From: Dehalococcoidia bacterium
Lineage (GTDB): Bacteria; Chloroflexota; Dehalococcoidia; UBA3495
NCBI GenBank assembly: GCA_030753265.1
Contig: JASMCQ010000032.1
Location: forward strand, 1 to 64,000
Length of the DNA stretch: 64,000 nucleotides
Direction: 5' to 3'
Shown: piece by piece, positions 45,105 through 53,800 of the stretch
Position numbering within the stretch: position 1 is the first letter of the stretch
How the letters are laid out: each line of letters begins with the position of its first letter
Made by a program: the position numbers and the translations under genes
Notes under the pieces: generated by a model
Database searches by the model: none
Seen by the model: only the letters and a program-made list of their open reading frames with translations
Told to the model about the DNA's origin: nothing

Positions 45105-46280
45105 TCAACCTCGGGGAAGGCCCAGACCCCGGCTGGCGATGATGTTTCGCTGGACTTCGGAGGTCCCGCCGCCGACCGTGTGGGAGAAGCTCATCAGCCA
45201 GTTTTCCTGGATCCGGCCCCGGAGGGGCGCCCACTTCTCGCCGCGACCCAGTGTTCCGTACAGGCCCAGGATCTCCATCCCGGCCACTGTCGCCCGGTGG
45301 AGGGTCTCGCTCCCGAACAGCTTGCTCATGGACGCCTCCCGGTTGGGCACCAGTCCCTTGCCCTGCATGTAGGCCACGTTGTAGGCCATCAGGCGGGCCA
45401 CCTCGGTTTCGATGAACCCGTTGGCCAGCAGGTTCCGCACCCAGGGGGTCCCGATCAGGGGCCGGCCGTTGCGGGTGGTCTCCACGGCGTACCCCCGAAC
45501 ATCGTCCAACAACCGGTGGGCCCAGGCCGAGTAATCGACGGCGGACCGTTCGAAGTCCAACAGAGTCACGGCCACGTACCAGCCCCGGTCCTCCTCTCCG
45601 ACCACGTTCCGGCGGGGCACCCGGACGTTATCGAAGATTACCTGGTTGAATTCCTGAGTCCCGGTAATGTTGGTGATGGGCCGCACCTCGATGCCCGGGG
45701 TTTTCATATCCACCAGAATAAAGCTGATGCCCCGGTGTTTTGGGGCGTCGGGTTCGGTGCGGGTCAACAGCATCATCCAATCCGCCCGGTGGGCCAGTGT
45801 GGTCCAAATCTTGCTGCCGTTGATGACGAAGTCGTCGCCATCCCGGATGGCGCGGGTGCTGAGGGAAGCCAGGTCCGACCCAGATTCCGGCTCGCTGAAC
45901 CCCTGGCACCAATTGACCTCACCCTTGGCAACCCCGGGAAGATGGGCCTGCCGCTGCTCTTCGGTGCCGTTGATCATCAACGTGGGAGCCAGCATCCGGA
46001 CCCCGAATATGTCCCGGCCCGGAGCCCGCATGTAGGTCATTTCCTCGTTGAGAATGGCATTGCGCACCGGCGACGCGTCCTGGCCGCCAAACGACTCCGG
46101 CCAGTGCATGGTCAGCCAGCCCCTGGCCGCCATCTTCTTGCGCATCCGCCGGGTAAGGTCCCAATCGTAATCATCGGGCCACCGGCCGGGGCCCTCCCAA
46201 TCGGATGGAAGCTCCGCTTGTACAAACTCTCGGAGTTCCCGGCGAAAGGTGTCGTCTTCCGTGCTGAACTTGAAATCCAC
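45105..46280 (-). CDS. Acyl-CoA dehydrogenase (tandem copy 1)
   Basis: 391 aa, GTG start with AGGAGAGTCAGC upstream. Three-domain flavoprotein: N-terminal helical DDTFRRELREFV, middle beta domain with WCQGFSEPESGSDLASLSTRAIRDGD (near residue 124, FAD and substrate binding) and FVINGSKIWTT, and C-terminal helical domain with GTLGRGEKWAPLRGRIQENWL and VGGGTSEVQRNIIASRGLGLPR. The family oxidises acyl-CoA to enoyl-CoA with FAD and electron transfer flavoprotein. Nearly the same length and layout as the neighbour at 46389. Substrate probably a branched or unusual acyl-CoA, given the CoA transferase and mutase nearby. Confidence 0.92.
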   Translation of the reverse strand: MDFKFSTEDDTFRRELREFVQAELPSDWEGPGRWPDDYDWDLTRRMRKKMAARGWLTMHWPESFGGQDASPVRNAILNEEMTYMRAPGRDIFGVRMLAPTLMINGTEEQRQAHLPGVAKGEVNWCQGFSEPESGSDLASLSTRAIRDGDDFVINGSKIWTTLAHRADWMMLLTRTEPDAPKHRGISFILVDMKTPGIEVRPITNITGTQEFNQVIFDNVRVPRRNVVGEEDRGWYVAVTLLDFERSAVDYSAWAHRLLDDVRGYAVETTRNGRPLIGTPWVRNLLANGFIETEVARLMAYNVAYMQGKGLVPNREASMSKLFGSETLHRATVAGMEILGLYGTLGRGEKWAPLRGRIQENWLMSFSHTVGGGTSEVQRNIIASRGLGLPRG

Positions 46281-46388
46281 GCTGACTCTCCTGTTCGATA
46301 AATAGGGTTCGACTACTCAATAGTCGCATGACGACGGGCCTTTGGGCGCGGTCCTTTCCCGCTCCGCGGCCAGCGGCCCGCCCGGACC

Positions 46389-47564
46389 TCAGCCTCGGGG
46401 AAGGCCCAGGCCTCTGCTGGCGATGATGTTCCGCTGGATCTCGGAGGTCCCCCCGGCGATCGTGTTGGAAAAGCTGATCATCCAGTTTTCCTGAACCCGG
46501 CCCCGGAGGGGCGCCCATTTTTCCCCACGGCCCAGCGCTCCATAAGGGCCCAGAACCTGCATCCCCGCCACCGTCGCCCGGTGGAGTGTCTCGGTCCCGA
46601 ATACCTTGCTCGTGGATGCCTCTTTGTTGGGCACCAGCCCCTGACTCTGCATGTAGGCCACGTGATAGGCCATCAGGCGGGCCGCTTCGCATTCGATGTA
46701 CCGGTCGGCCAACAGGCTGCGCACCCAGGGGGTGTCGATCAAGGCCCGGCCCTGGCGGGTGGTCTCGGCGGCGTACCCCCGCACGTCGTCCAGCAAGCGG
46801 CGGGCCGCGGCCGAAAAGTCGATGCCGGACCGCTCGAAGTCCAGCAGGGTCACGGCCACATACCAACCCCGGTCCTCCTCCCCGACCACGTTCTTGCGGG
46901 GGACCCGGACGTTATCGAAGATTACCTGGTTGAACTCCCGGCCCCCGGCGATGTTGTCGATGGGCCGCACCTCGATTCCCGGGGTCTTCATATCCACCAG
47001 GATGAAGCTGATACCCCGGTGCTTGGGGGCGTCGGGGTCGGATCGGGTCAACAGCATTATCCAATCCGCCAGGTGGGCCAGGCTGGTCCATATTTTCCTG
47101 CCGTTGATGACGAAGTCGTCGCCATCCCGGACGGCGCGGATGCTGAGAGAGCCGAGGTCCGACCCCGTCTCCGGCTCGCTGTACCCCTGGCACCACTGGA
47201 CCTCACCTCGGGCGACCGGAGGGAGGTGGGTCTGCTTCTGCTCCTCGGAGCCGTGAATCATCAAGGTGGGGGCCAGCATCCGGACCCCGGCATGGTCCCG
47301 CCCCGGAGCCCGCAGGTAGGTCATTTCCTCGTTGAAGATGGCCGTGCGCACGTGCGAAACGTTCTGACCGCCGTACTCCTCCGGCCAGTGCATGGTCAAC
47401 CAGCCCCTGGCCGCCAGCTTCTTGCGCACTTGCCTGGCAAAGTCCCAATTTTGAACCTCGGGCCGCCGGCCTTGGCCCTCCCAATCGGGAGGAAGCTCCG
47501 TTTCGAGGAAACCTCGGAGGTCGTTGCGAAAGGTGTCGTCTTCCGGGCTGAACTTGAAGTCCAC
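46389..47564 (-). CDS. Acyl-CoA dehydrogenase (tandem copy 2)
   Basis: 391 aa from the GTG at 47564 (AGGAGGG 6 bases upstream); the frame is open for 37 codons further but these have no ribosome site. Same domain order as copy 1: WCQGYSEPETGSDLGSLSIRAVRDGD near residue 124, FVINGRKIWTS, and AGGTSEIQRNIIASRGLGLPRG at the end. Copy 2 is upstream of copy 1 in the same direction, 108 bases apart, so both are probably on one transcript. Together they could form a heteromeric enzyme or act on related substrates. A promoter-like element shared with the nitronate monooxygenases lies at 47690-47718. Confidence 0.92.
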   Translation of the reverse strand: MDFKFSPEDDTFRNDLRGFLETELPPDWEGQGRRPEVQNWDFARQVRKKLAARGWLTMHWPEEYGGQNVSHVRTAIFNEEMTYLRAPGRDHAGVRMLAPTLMIHGSEEQKQTHLPPVARGEVQWCQGYSEPETGSDLGSLSIRAVRDGDDFVINGRKIWTSLAHLADWIMLLTRSDPDAPKHRGISFILVDMKTPGIEVRPIDNIAGGREFNQVIFDNVRVPRKNVVGEEDRGWYVAVTLLDFERSGIDFSAAARRLLDDVRGYAAETTRQGRALIDTPWVRSLLADRYIECEAARLMAYHVAYMQSQGLVPNKEASTSKVFGTETLHRATVAGMQVLGPYGALGRGEKWAPLRGRVQENWMISFSNTIAGGTSEIQRNIIASRGLGLPRG

Positions 47565-47689
47565 GGCGGCCCTCCTGCCGGAGGAATAGAGCGCAACCAC
47601 GGAATGGTTGCGGGACGGACATTCGCGGCTCGAAGTGTCGCAAAACGACGCGCTGGGGCACGGCCAAGGCGCCATCTCCGACGAGGGCC

Positions 47690-47718
47690 ATGGTAGTATC
47701 TCTCACCAACGCCGTCAA
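47690..47718 (-). promoter_or_regulatory. Promoter-like element for the acyl-CoA dehydrogenase pair
   Basis: On the minus strand TTGACG (47718-47713), 17 bases, TACCAT (47695-47690), the same boxes and spacing as at 42311-42339. About 66 bases around it align with the other copy, the promoter boxes being best conserved. It lies about 126 bases before the GTG of copy 2. Confidence 0.45.
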
Positions 47719-47748
47719 CCGGCCTGGAGCCGGCCTGGCTTCCGCGAG

Positions 47749-48177
47749 TTACCCCCCGCAGCCCTTCGCCAAGTCCTGCACCGTTCGGATGATGTCCCGG
47801 TGGTCGGTGCCCGGGCCAAACACCGCGGCTACACCCATGGACTTCAGCGCCGGGATGTCCTGCTGGGGAATGATGCCCCCGACAATCACGGTGATATCGC
47901 CAAGTCCCTGTTCTTTAAGAAGCCCCAGAATCCGGCGGCAATGCCCTTCATGTGAGCCGGAGAGGAAGCTCAAGCCGATGATGTCGACATCCTCCTGGAG
48001 GGCGGCCGCAACCACCATCTCCGGGGACTGGCGAGGCCCGGTGTACACCACCTCCATGGCCGCGTCCCGCAGGATGCGGGCCACCAGCTTGGCGCCCATT
48101 TCATGGCCGTCCAGGCCGGGCTTGGCCACCAGGACCCGAACCGGTTGCGCCCGCTTCGGTTGCAATGGGGTGGTCAT
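47749..48177 (-). CDS. B12-binding subunit of acyl-CoA mutase
   Basis: 142 aa, one cobalamin-binding domain. KPGLDGHEMGAKLVARILRD near residue 19 carries the DGH of the DxHxxG motif whose His replaces the lower ligand of cobalamin. GLSFLSGSH near 68 (SxL motif) and VIVGGIIPQQD near 97 (GG motif) complete the site. Forms the small subunit of a split methylmalonyl-CoA mutase-type enzyme, the large subunit being encoded 18 bases upstream (48196-49926). Split subunits are usual in archaeal MCM, isobutyryl-CoA mutase and 2-hydroxyisobutyryl-CoA mutase. Confidence 0.95.
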   Translation of the reverse strand: MTTPLQPKRAQPVRVLVAKPGLDGHEMGAKLVARILRDAAMEVVYTGPRQSPEMVVAAALQEDVDIIGLSFLSGSHEGHCRRILGLLKEQGLGDITVIVGGIIPQQDIPALKSMGVAAVFGPGTDHRDIIRTVQDLAKGCGG

Positions 48178-48195
48178 GGTCCCTGAGACCTCCTG

Positions 48196-49926
48196 CTAGA
48201 AGGTTCCCGAATGAACGTGCTCGCCGAAGGCATCCCGCATCACGCCGAAGATCTCGCCGACGGTGCAGGACGCCTGGACCGCTTCCAGCATGGCGGGAAC
48301 GGTGTTGTAATGGGGGTTCTCCACCTTCCGCTGGCAAGCGTCCTCTAACCGCGCCAGAGTCTCCTTCGCCCGGGCGCCGTCCCGCTCCTGGCGGAGCCGC
48401 ACAACGCGCTGGACCAGGCGCTGCTCCGTCTCCGGATGGACCTGGAAGATGGTCACGGGCTGCTCCTCCTGCTCCTGGAACTTGTTGACTCCGATGACAA
48501 CCCGTTCCCCACTGTCCACCTGCCGCTGGTACCGCACCGTCCCCTCCACCATTTTCCGGTCGTAGAACCCTGCCTCGATGGCCGGGATGGCCCCGCCCAT
48601 GCCGTCAACCTGGTCGAGGATGAGGCGAGCCTCCTCCTCCAGCTTGGCCGTCAGGTCCTCCATGAAGTAGGAGCCGGCCAGGGGGTCCACCGTGTTGGTG
48701 ACACCGCTTTCGTGGTGGATGATTTGCTTGGTGAGCTGGGCAACCCGGGTGGACTCGTAGGTCGGCAGGGCCAGAGCTTCGTCGTAGGCGGGCGCCCAGA
48801 TATGCTCCACGCCGCCCAGCATGGCCGCCAGCACGTGCAGGGTGCTGCGAACCACATTGTTGAGGGGCTGCTGGGCCGTCAAACGGTGTCCAGAGGTGTA
48901 GGTGGAAAGACGCAGCCCGGCGATTCCCGGGTCGTCAACGTTGTACCGCTCGTTGATGAGCTTGGCAAAGAGCCGCCTGGTGGCGCGGAACTTGGCTACC
49001 TCTTCGAAGATGTCCCCTTCGGTGGACATGTGAAGGTCCATGGTGGGCACCAACTGTTCCAGCTTCAGCCCACGCGCCAGGCCCGCCTCCACGTAGGTGA
49101 GAAAGTTGGCGATGCCAAAAGCCGTCTCCTCGGCGGGACCCACACCGCCCCATCGTACCTGGGTGCTGCACACGTACTGAGGGACCCAGCCGGGCAGGTT
49201 CTCGATGACGTACTCCACCACGTCCATGGACAACTCGAGGGCCATGCGGATGGGGAAGATGTAGGTGCCTCGCCCCGTGTACTCCTTTATCGGATCGTTC
49301 TGAAGACGCACCCGCATCCGCCGCGGGTCGTAGCCCTTCACCTGGCCGACCGACCGGAACAGGGCCAAGACGTAGGGTCCGATGCAGTTACCCACGGTGC
49401 TGATGCCCACCCGGTCCAGCGGAACGCCCTCCAGCAGGTCCTCTGCGTCCCGGAGGGAGCCGACGGCCACCCCCACCCTTCCCGGTTCCCCGGCCGCCAT
49501 GGGGTGGTCCGGGTCGTATCCTAGCTGGGTTGGCAGGTCCATGGCCATGGTCAGCGAGGTTGCGCCGTGGGCGACCAGTTGACGGTACCGCTGGTTGGCG
49601 TCCTCGCCGCCGCCATAGCCGGTATAGAAGTCGTGGGGCCACTCGAAGTTGCGGTAGCCCGCGGCATACCGGCCCCGGGTGAAGGGGTACTGACCCGGAA
49701 AACCGACGTCCCGCAGATAATCCGCGTGCTCGGCGCCGGCCGGGGCGTACAGCCGCTCCACCGGGTACTCCCCGCCCAGGGTGCGGAACTCCTCTTGCCT
49801 CTCCGGCTTCCCCTTCAACTCCGCCTTGAGTACCGTTTGCTCCCACTGCCGTTTGGCCGCCGGGTCAAGGGCCGAGCCTTCTCTTTTGCCGCCGGGGCGT
49901 GGTTTGCCCTTGGCCTGCCGTGCCAT
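48196..49926 (-). CDS. B12-dependent acyl-CoA mutase, large subunit (non-canonical)
   Basis: 576 aa from the ATG at 49926, which has CAGGAGA 6 bases upstream; the open frame runs 90 codons further without a ribosome site. The TIM-barrel acyl-CoA mutase fold is clear: FPGQYPFTRG near residue 76, MDLPTQLGYDPDHP near 129, NDPIKEYTGRGTYIFP near 210 and HHESGVTNTVDPLAGSY near 368. Where the family has WNPISISGYHIREAG, this protein has WVPQYVCSTQVRWGG, so the conserved active-site His is Gln256. At the residue that helps set substrate choice (Tyr in MCM) it has Tyr101, but neighbouring residues (HDFYTGYG) differ from WTxRQYAGF. A carbon-skeleton mutase of unknown substrate is the fairest call. Confidence 0.88.
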   Translation of the reverse strand: MARQAKGKPRPGGKREGSALDPAAKRQWEQTVLKAELKGKPERQEEFRTLGGEYPVERLYAPAGAEHADYLRDVGFPGQYPFTRGRYAAGYRNFEWPHDFYTGYGGGEDANQRYRQLVAHGATSLTMAMDLPTQLGYDPDHPMAAGEPGRVGVAVGSLRDAEDLLEGVPLDRVGISTVGNCIGPYVLALFRSVGQVKGYDPRRMRVRLQNDPIKEYTGRGTYIFPIRMALELSMDVVEYVIENLPGWVPQYVCSTQVRWGGVGPAEETAFGIANFLTYVEAGLARGLKLEQLVPTMDLHMSTEGDIFEEVAKFRATRRLFAKLINERYNVDDPGIAGLRLSTYTSGHRLTAQQPLNNVVRSTLHVLAAMLGGVEHIWAPAYDEALALPTYESTRVAQLTKQIIHHESGVTNTVDPLAGSYFMEDLTAKLEEEARLILDQVDGMGGAIPAIEAGFYDRKMVEGTVRYQRQVDSGERVVIGVNKFQEQEEQPVTIFQVHPETEQRLVQRVVRLRQERDGARAKETLARLEDACQRKVENPHYNTVPAMLEAVQASCTVGEIFGVMRDAFGEHVHSGTF

Positions 49927-50253
49927 AATCGTCTCCTGAAAGTTGTCAGGGGTGAGGTAAAGAGGCCGGCCACCGGTCTGAGTGTATGGGAGGCCCGAGC
50001 CTACCGTGCTCCCGGTTGAAATGGGCGCCTGGGTTGCGGACAGATTCCGGCTTAATGGGTTGCTCGTCCGGCTTCTTGCCCTTCGACGGCCCCGAGCACG
50101 GCCTATTGGAAACGACGGCCCGCGGCGGGAGTGTACATCCAGCTCTTCGCGCCAGTCAACGCCGGGGTCCGTTTCACGGCGCTTGGCGGGCGGCAATCTG
50201 CCATTAAGAGCAGAGACGGCTACCCGCTAGGTTTGCTCACAGGCATTTTGAGG
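49927..50253. other. Intergenic region
   Basis: 327 bases between two minus-strand genes. Contains no recognisable repeat, promoter pair or RNA. It includes the leader of the mutase gene, without an identifiable cobalamin riboswitch. Confidence 0.4.
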
Positions 50254-50757
50254 CTAGATCAAGCGAGGGTTCTGTCTCTCCCGCTGCCAGCCCACACCCT
50301 GATAGTAGCCCCGCAGGTAGGCAATCTGGCCGCCGTGGGCGATGTTGTCCCAGACCAGGATGCCCAGGGCGTCGCCAACGGAAATCGTGTCGGGGGGAGC
50401 GGGAAAGTATATCTTCCGCTCCAGGCCGGACGCCGTGAGAGGCCGGAGATAGTCCCGGGTTGCGGAGTTCGCGGCTTCGAAGTACTCCACCAGCACCTCC
50501 CTACCCGGCGGCTGCCAGGCAGCCACCTCCTCCAGGCTCCAGCCCATGCCGAAGTCGTGAGGGTCGGCGGGCATCCCGAACTTCCCGTGCCAACCGTCCT
50601 CGATCCACAGTTGCGGCGCACCCTTCAACCGGGTATGGATGAAGCGGTCAGCCACCCTGGTCATGTGCCACAGCAGCCAGCTAATGGAGTTGGATTGATC
50701 GTTGGGGCGGCCGGCCATGGTCGCCTCGGTCATGCCCTCCAGCGCCCAATGGACCAT
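50254..50757 (-). CDS. DinB-family protein
   Basis: 167 aa from the first ATG (50757). A four-helix DinB/YfiT bundle: LLWHMTRVADRFIHTR near residue 28 and DNIAHGGQIAYLRGYY near 137 supply two of the three usual His metal ligands; the third normally comes from the N-terminal helix. The frame stays open 16 codons upstream through ETTLSALERNWQ, which looks like the missing first helix. Directly before it stands AAAGGAGATAAGCC followed by ATC, not ATG. The real start may therefore be a rare ATC or a lost ATG. DinB proteins act as metal-dependent thiol transferases or similar; role here unknown. Confidence 0.75.
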   Translation of the reverse strand: MVHWALEGMTEATMAGRPNDQSNSISWLLWHMTRVADRFIHTRLKGAPQLWIEDGWHGKFGMPADPHDFGMGWSLEEVAAWQPPGREVLVEYFEAANSATRDYLRPLTASGLERKIYFPAPPDTISVGDALGILVWDNIAHGGQIAYLRGYYQGVGWQRERQNPRLI

Positions 50758-50895
50758 CTGCCAGTTGCGCTCCAGGGCGGAGAGTGTCGTTTCAGTAGCT
50801 GAGATGGCTTATCTCCTTTTGCTCATCGGAGCCGCCGGGAATGGGTCCTCGTGCCGCGATTTCAATCCCCTTGCCTACCCCGGCGGGCGCTTCAT

Positions 50896-53800
50896 TTAAG
50901 CACCGCCGAAAGGCAAACGGGCGGCATCGGTGGGCTCCCTTCCATCGCCGGACGGGTCACCCGCGGCGCCGGTGGCTTCCTCCCGCGCCATGGCTTGAAG
51001 CTTCGCCTGGAACACTTGAAACCGCTCCAGCACCTTGGTGAGCCGGGACAGCCACTGGTCTCCCAAGCGCCGCACGGACATGCTGATCTGCTTGTGGCCG
51101 ACGTTAACCAATGGGCCCATGGCCCGCTGCAGGGGGGTCCTGGCCCCACCCACCGAAGAACGTAGCGTCAGCACAACCGATTCTCCATTGTGCTGCATGG
51201 ACTCAACGCCGACGTGGGCGCCCAGGGCCCGAAGGTCGGCCAGCAGCAGCAGGCTCTCCACCTCCGGGGGCACGGGTCCGAACCGGTCGAGTAGCTCGTC
51301 CCGAAGCAGCGGCACGCCCCGCCGCTGGGCGACGCGGGCAATCTGCTGGTATACGGACAGCCGGGTGGGCAGGTGCGCGATGTAGCTCTCGGGGATGCGG
51401 GCTTGGATGGGCAGCTCCAGCCGTGGCAGCTCGGTGGTGTCTTGTTTGGGCGCCGGGACTTCCAGGCCCGTTTCCTCGGACAGCTCGCGGACCGCCTCCT
51501 GGAGCAGCTGGCTGTAGAGGTCCAGCCCGACCTCCTGGATGTGGCCGCTCTGCGCCGCGCCCAGCAGGTTGCCCGCGCCGCGTATCTCCAGGTCACGCAT
51601 GGCTATGCGGAAGCCGGAGCCCAGATCGGACGCTTCCAGGATGGCCTGGACCCTCCGTTCCGCCGCCTCGGTAATTCGCCGCCCCCGGGGGATCAGCAGG
51701 TAAGCGTAAGCCCGGTGGTCGCCCCGGCCCACTCTTCCCCGGAGTTGGTACAGCTGGGAGAGGCCGAACCGGTCGGCCCGGTCCACGATCAACGTGTTCA
51801 CGTTGGGCATGTCCAGTCCGGACTCGATGATGGTCGTGCACATCAGCACGTCGGCCTCGCCTCTGGAAAAAGCCATCATCACGTCTTCCAGGTCCCCCTC
51901 GACCATCTGGCCGTGAGCAACCAGGATACGGGCCTGGGGCGCCAGCTCAAGAATCTCAGCCGCCTTCTGCTGGATGGTCCTGACCCGGTTGTGCAGGAAG
52001 AAGACCTGGCCGTTGCGTTCCAGCTCCCGGAGGATGGCCTCCTTGATGACCTCCTCGCTGTACTCGGAGACAAAGGTCTTCACCGGCAGGCGCGCCTCAG
52101 GGGGAGTGTCCATGGTGCTCAGGTCCCGGATGCCGGAGAGGGCCTGGTTCAGGGTGCGGGGAATTGGAGTGGCGCTCAGGGTCAGGACATCCACCTCCCG
52201 CCGGAGCCTCTTCAGCCGCTCCTTATGGGAGACCCCGAACCGGTGCTCTTCATCGACCACCGCCAGGCCCAGATTCTTGAAATGGATGTCCTTCTGCAGC
52301 AGGCGGTGGGTGCCGACTACGATGTCGACCGTGCCGTCTTTCAGCCCTTGGATAACCTCTTGCTGCTCCTTGCGGGTGCGGAACCGGCTGAGGACCTCGA
52401 CCCGCACCGGAAAGGGGCTCAGGCGCTCGCTGAAGGTGGCGTAGTGCTGTTGGGCCAGCACGGTGGTAGGGACCAGGAGCCCGACCTGCATACCGTCGTT
52501 CACCGTCTTGAAGGCGGCCCGCAGCGCGACCTCGGTCTTGCCGTAACCGACGTCTCCGCAGATCAGCCGGTCCATGGGCTTGGTCCGCTCCATATCCGCT
52601 TTCACTTCGTTGATGGCGTTGGCCTGGTCGGGGGTTTCCTCGAAGGGAAACGAGTCTTCCAGCTCCTGCTGCCAGACCGTGTCCGGGCCGAATTCGTGGC
52701 CCTGGGCGGCCTGGCGAGAGGCGTGGAGCTGCAGCAGCTCCATGGCCATCTCTCTGGTGGCCCTTTTGACCCGTTCCTTGACCCTGGCCCAATCGGCGGC
52801 GCTGAGGCGGGTCAGGTTGGGCGGGCGGTCCATGGCCCCAACGTAGGCGCTTACCCGGTCCAGGTTGTCGGTGGGCACGTAGAGCTTGTCCTGCTCGGCG
52901 TATTCCAGGACCAGGTATTCCTTTTCCTCGCCGTCCTCTCCGATCTTGGTGGTCCCGGCGAAACGGGCCACGCCGTGGTCGATATGGACCACGTAGCTGC
53001 CGGGGACCAGGTCGGAGAGGACCACCGCCGGGCCGTGCTCCGCCCTCTGGACCCGGCGGTAGCGCCGCTCTTTGACCGTGCCGAACAGCTCGGCGTCGGT
53101 CAACAAAGTGAGGGAGCAGGGCGCACCTTCCCGGTTTTCCAACCCACTTTCTGAATGGGGACCATCGCCGTTGTCCCTGGCAGCGCCGGATGTTGGGGCG
53201 TCGATGGTCCAGCCTTCCCGCAGCGACCCGGACACCAGGTAGACGCGGCCGGGTTGGGGCGGTTCTTCTAGCGTCGTGGATAGGGTAACCCCGGCGCCGG
53301 CCTGCTCCAGAATTTCGGCCAGGCGGCGGGCGTGCTGCGTCACCGCCACCACGGCCCGGCCTTCCTGTTGGTGACGCAGGACATCGCCGGCCAGTTCCTC
53401 CAACCGCCCGTAGTAGGGGGCCACCGGCTGGAAGATGCGGTCGTCCTCGTCATTGACCCAGGTCTGGAGCAGCAACCGGGGACGCTGCTCCAGCTCCGCG
53501 GTGAACTCCGGCCAGGGCAGGTATGGGGTCGGAAAGCCGGCGGGAAGCTCGCCGCGATCCTCCCGGTTGGACCGCATCCGGTCGAACCGCTCCTGTAGCT
53601 CCAGGGCTTCGGCTTCGATCTGGCTGGCCCGCTCCAGGACTATCCGCCCATGCTTCGGCAGGTATTCGAGCAGGTTAGCCGAATTCAGCAGGCCGTTGTA
53701 GAAGGAGATGGTCTCGATGTTCGGCCCGGTGAACAGGGCCGCGATCTCCTCTTCCATCCGTTCCTGGATGTCCTTATTGCAGCGGGTGAAGTCGATCCCC

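Noticed and set aside
51373..53154. Long plus-strand open frame (593 codons) opposite mfd
   Set aside because: High GC makes long antisense frames common; it has no domain and mfd is certain. The same applies to frames opposite the molybdenum hydroxylase (34593-36038) and gnd (3607-4692).
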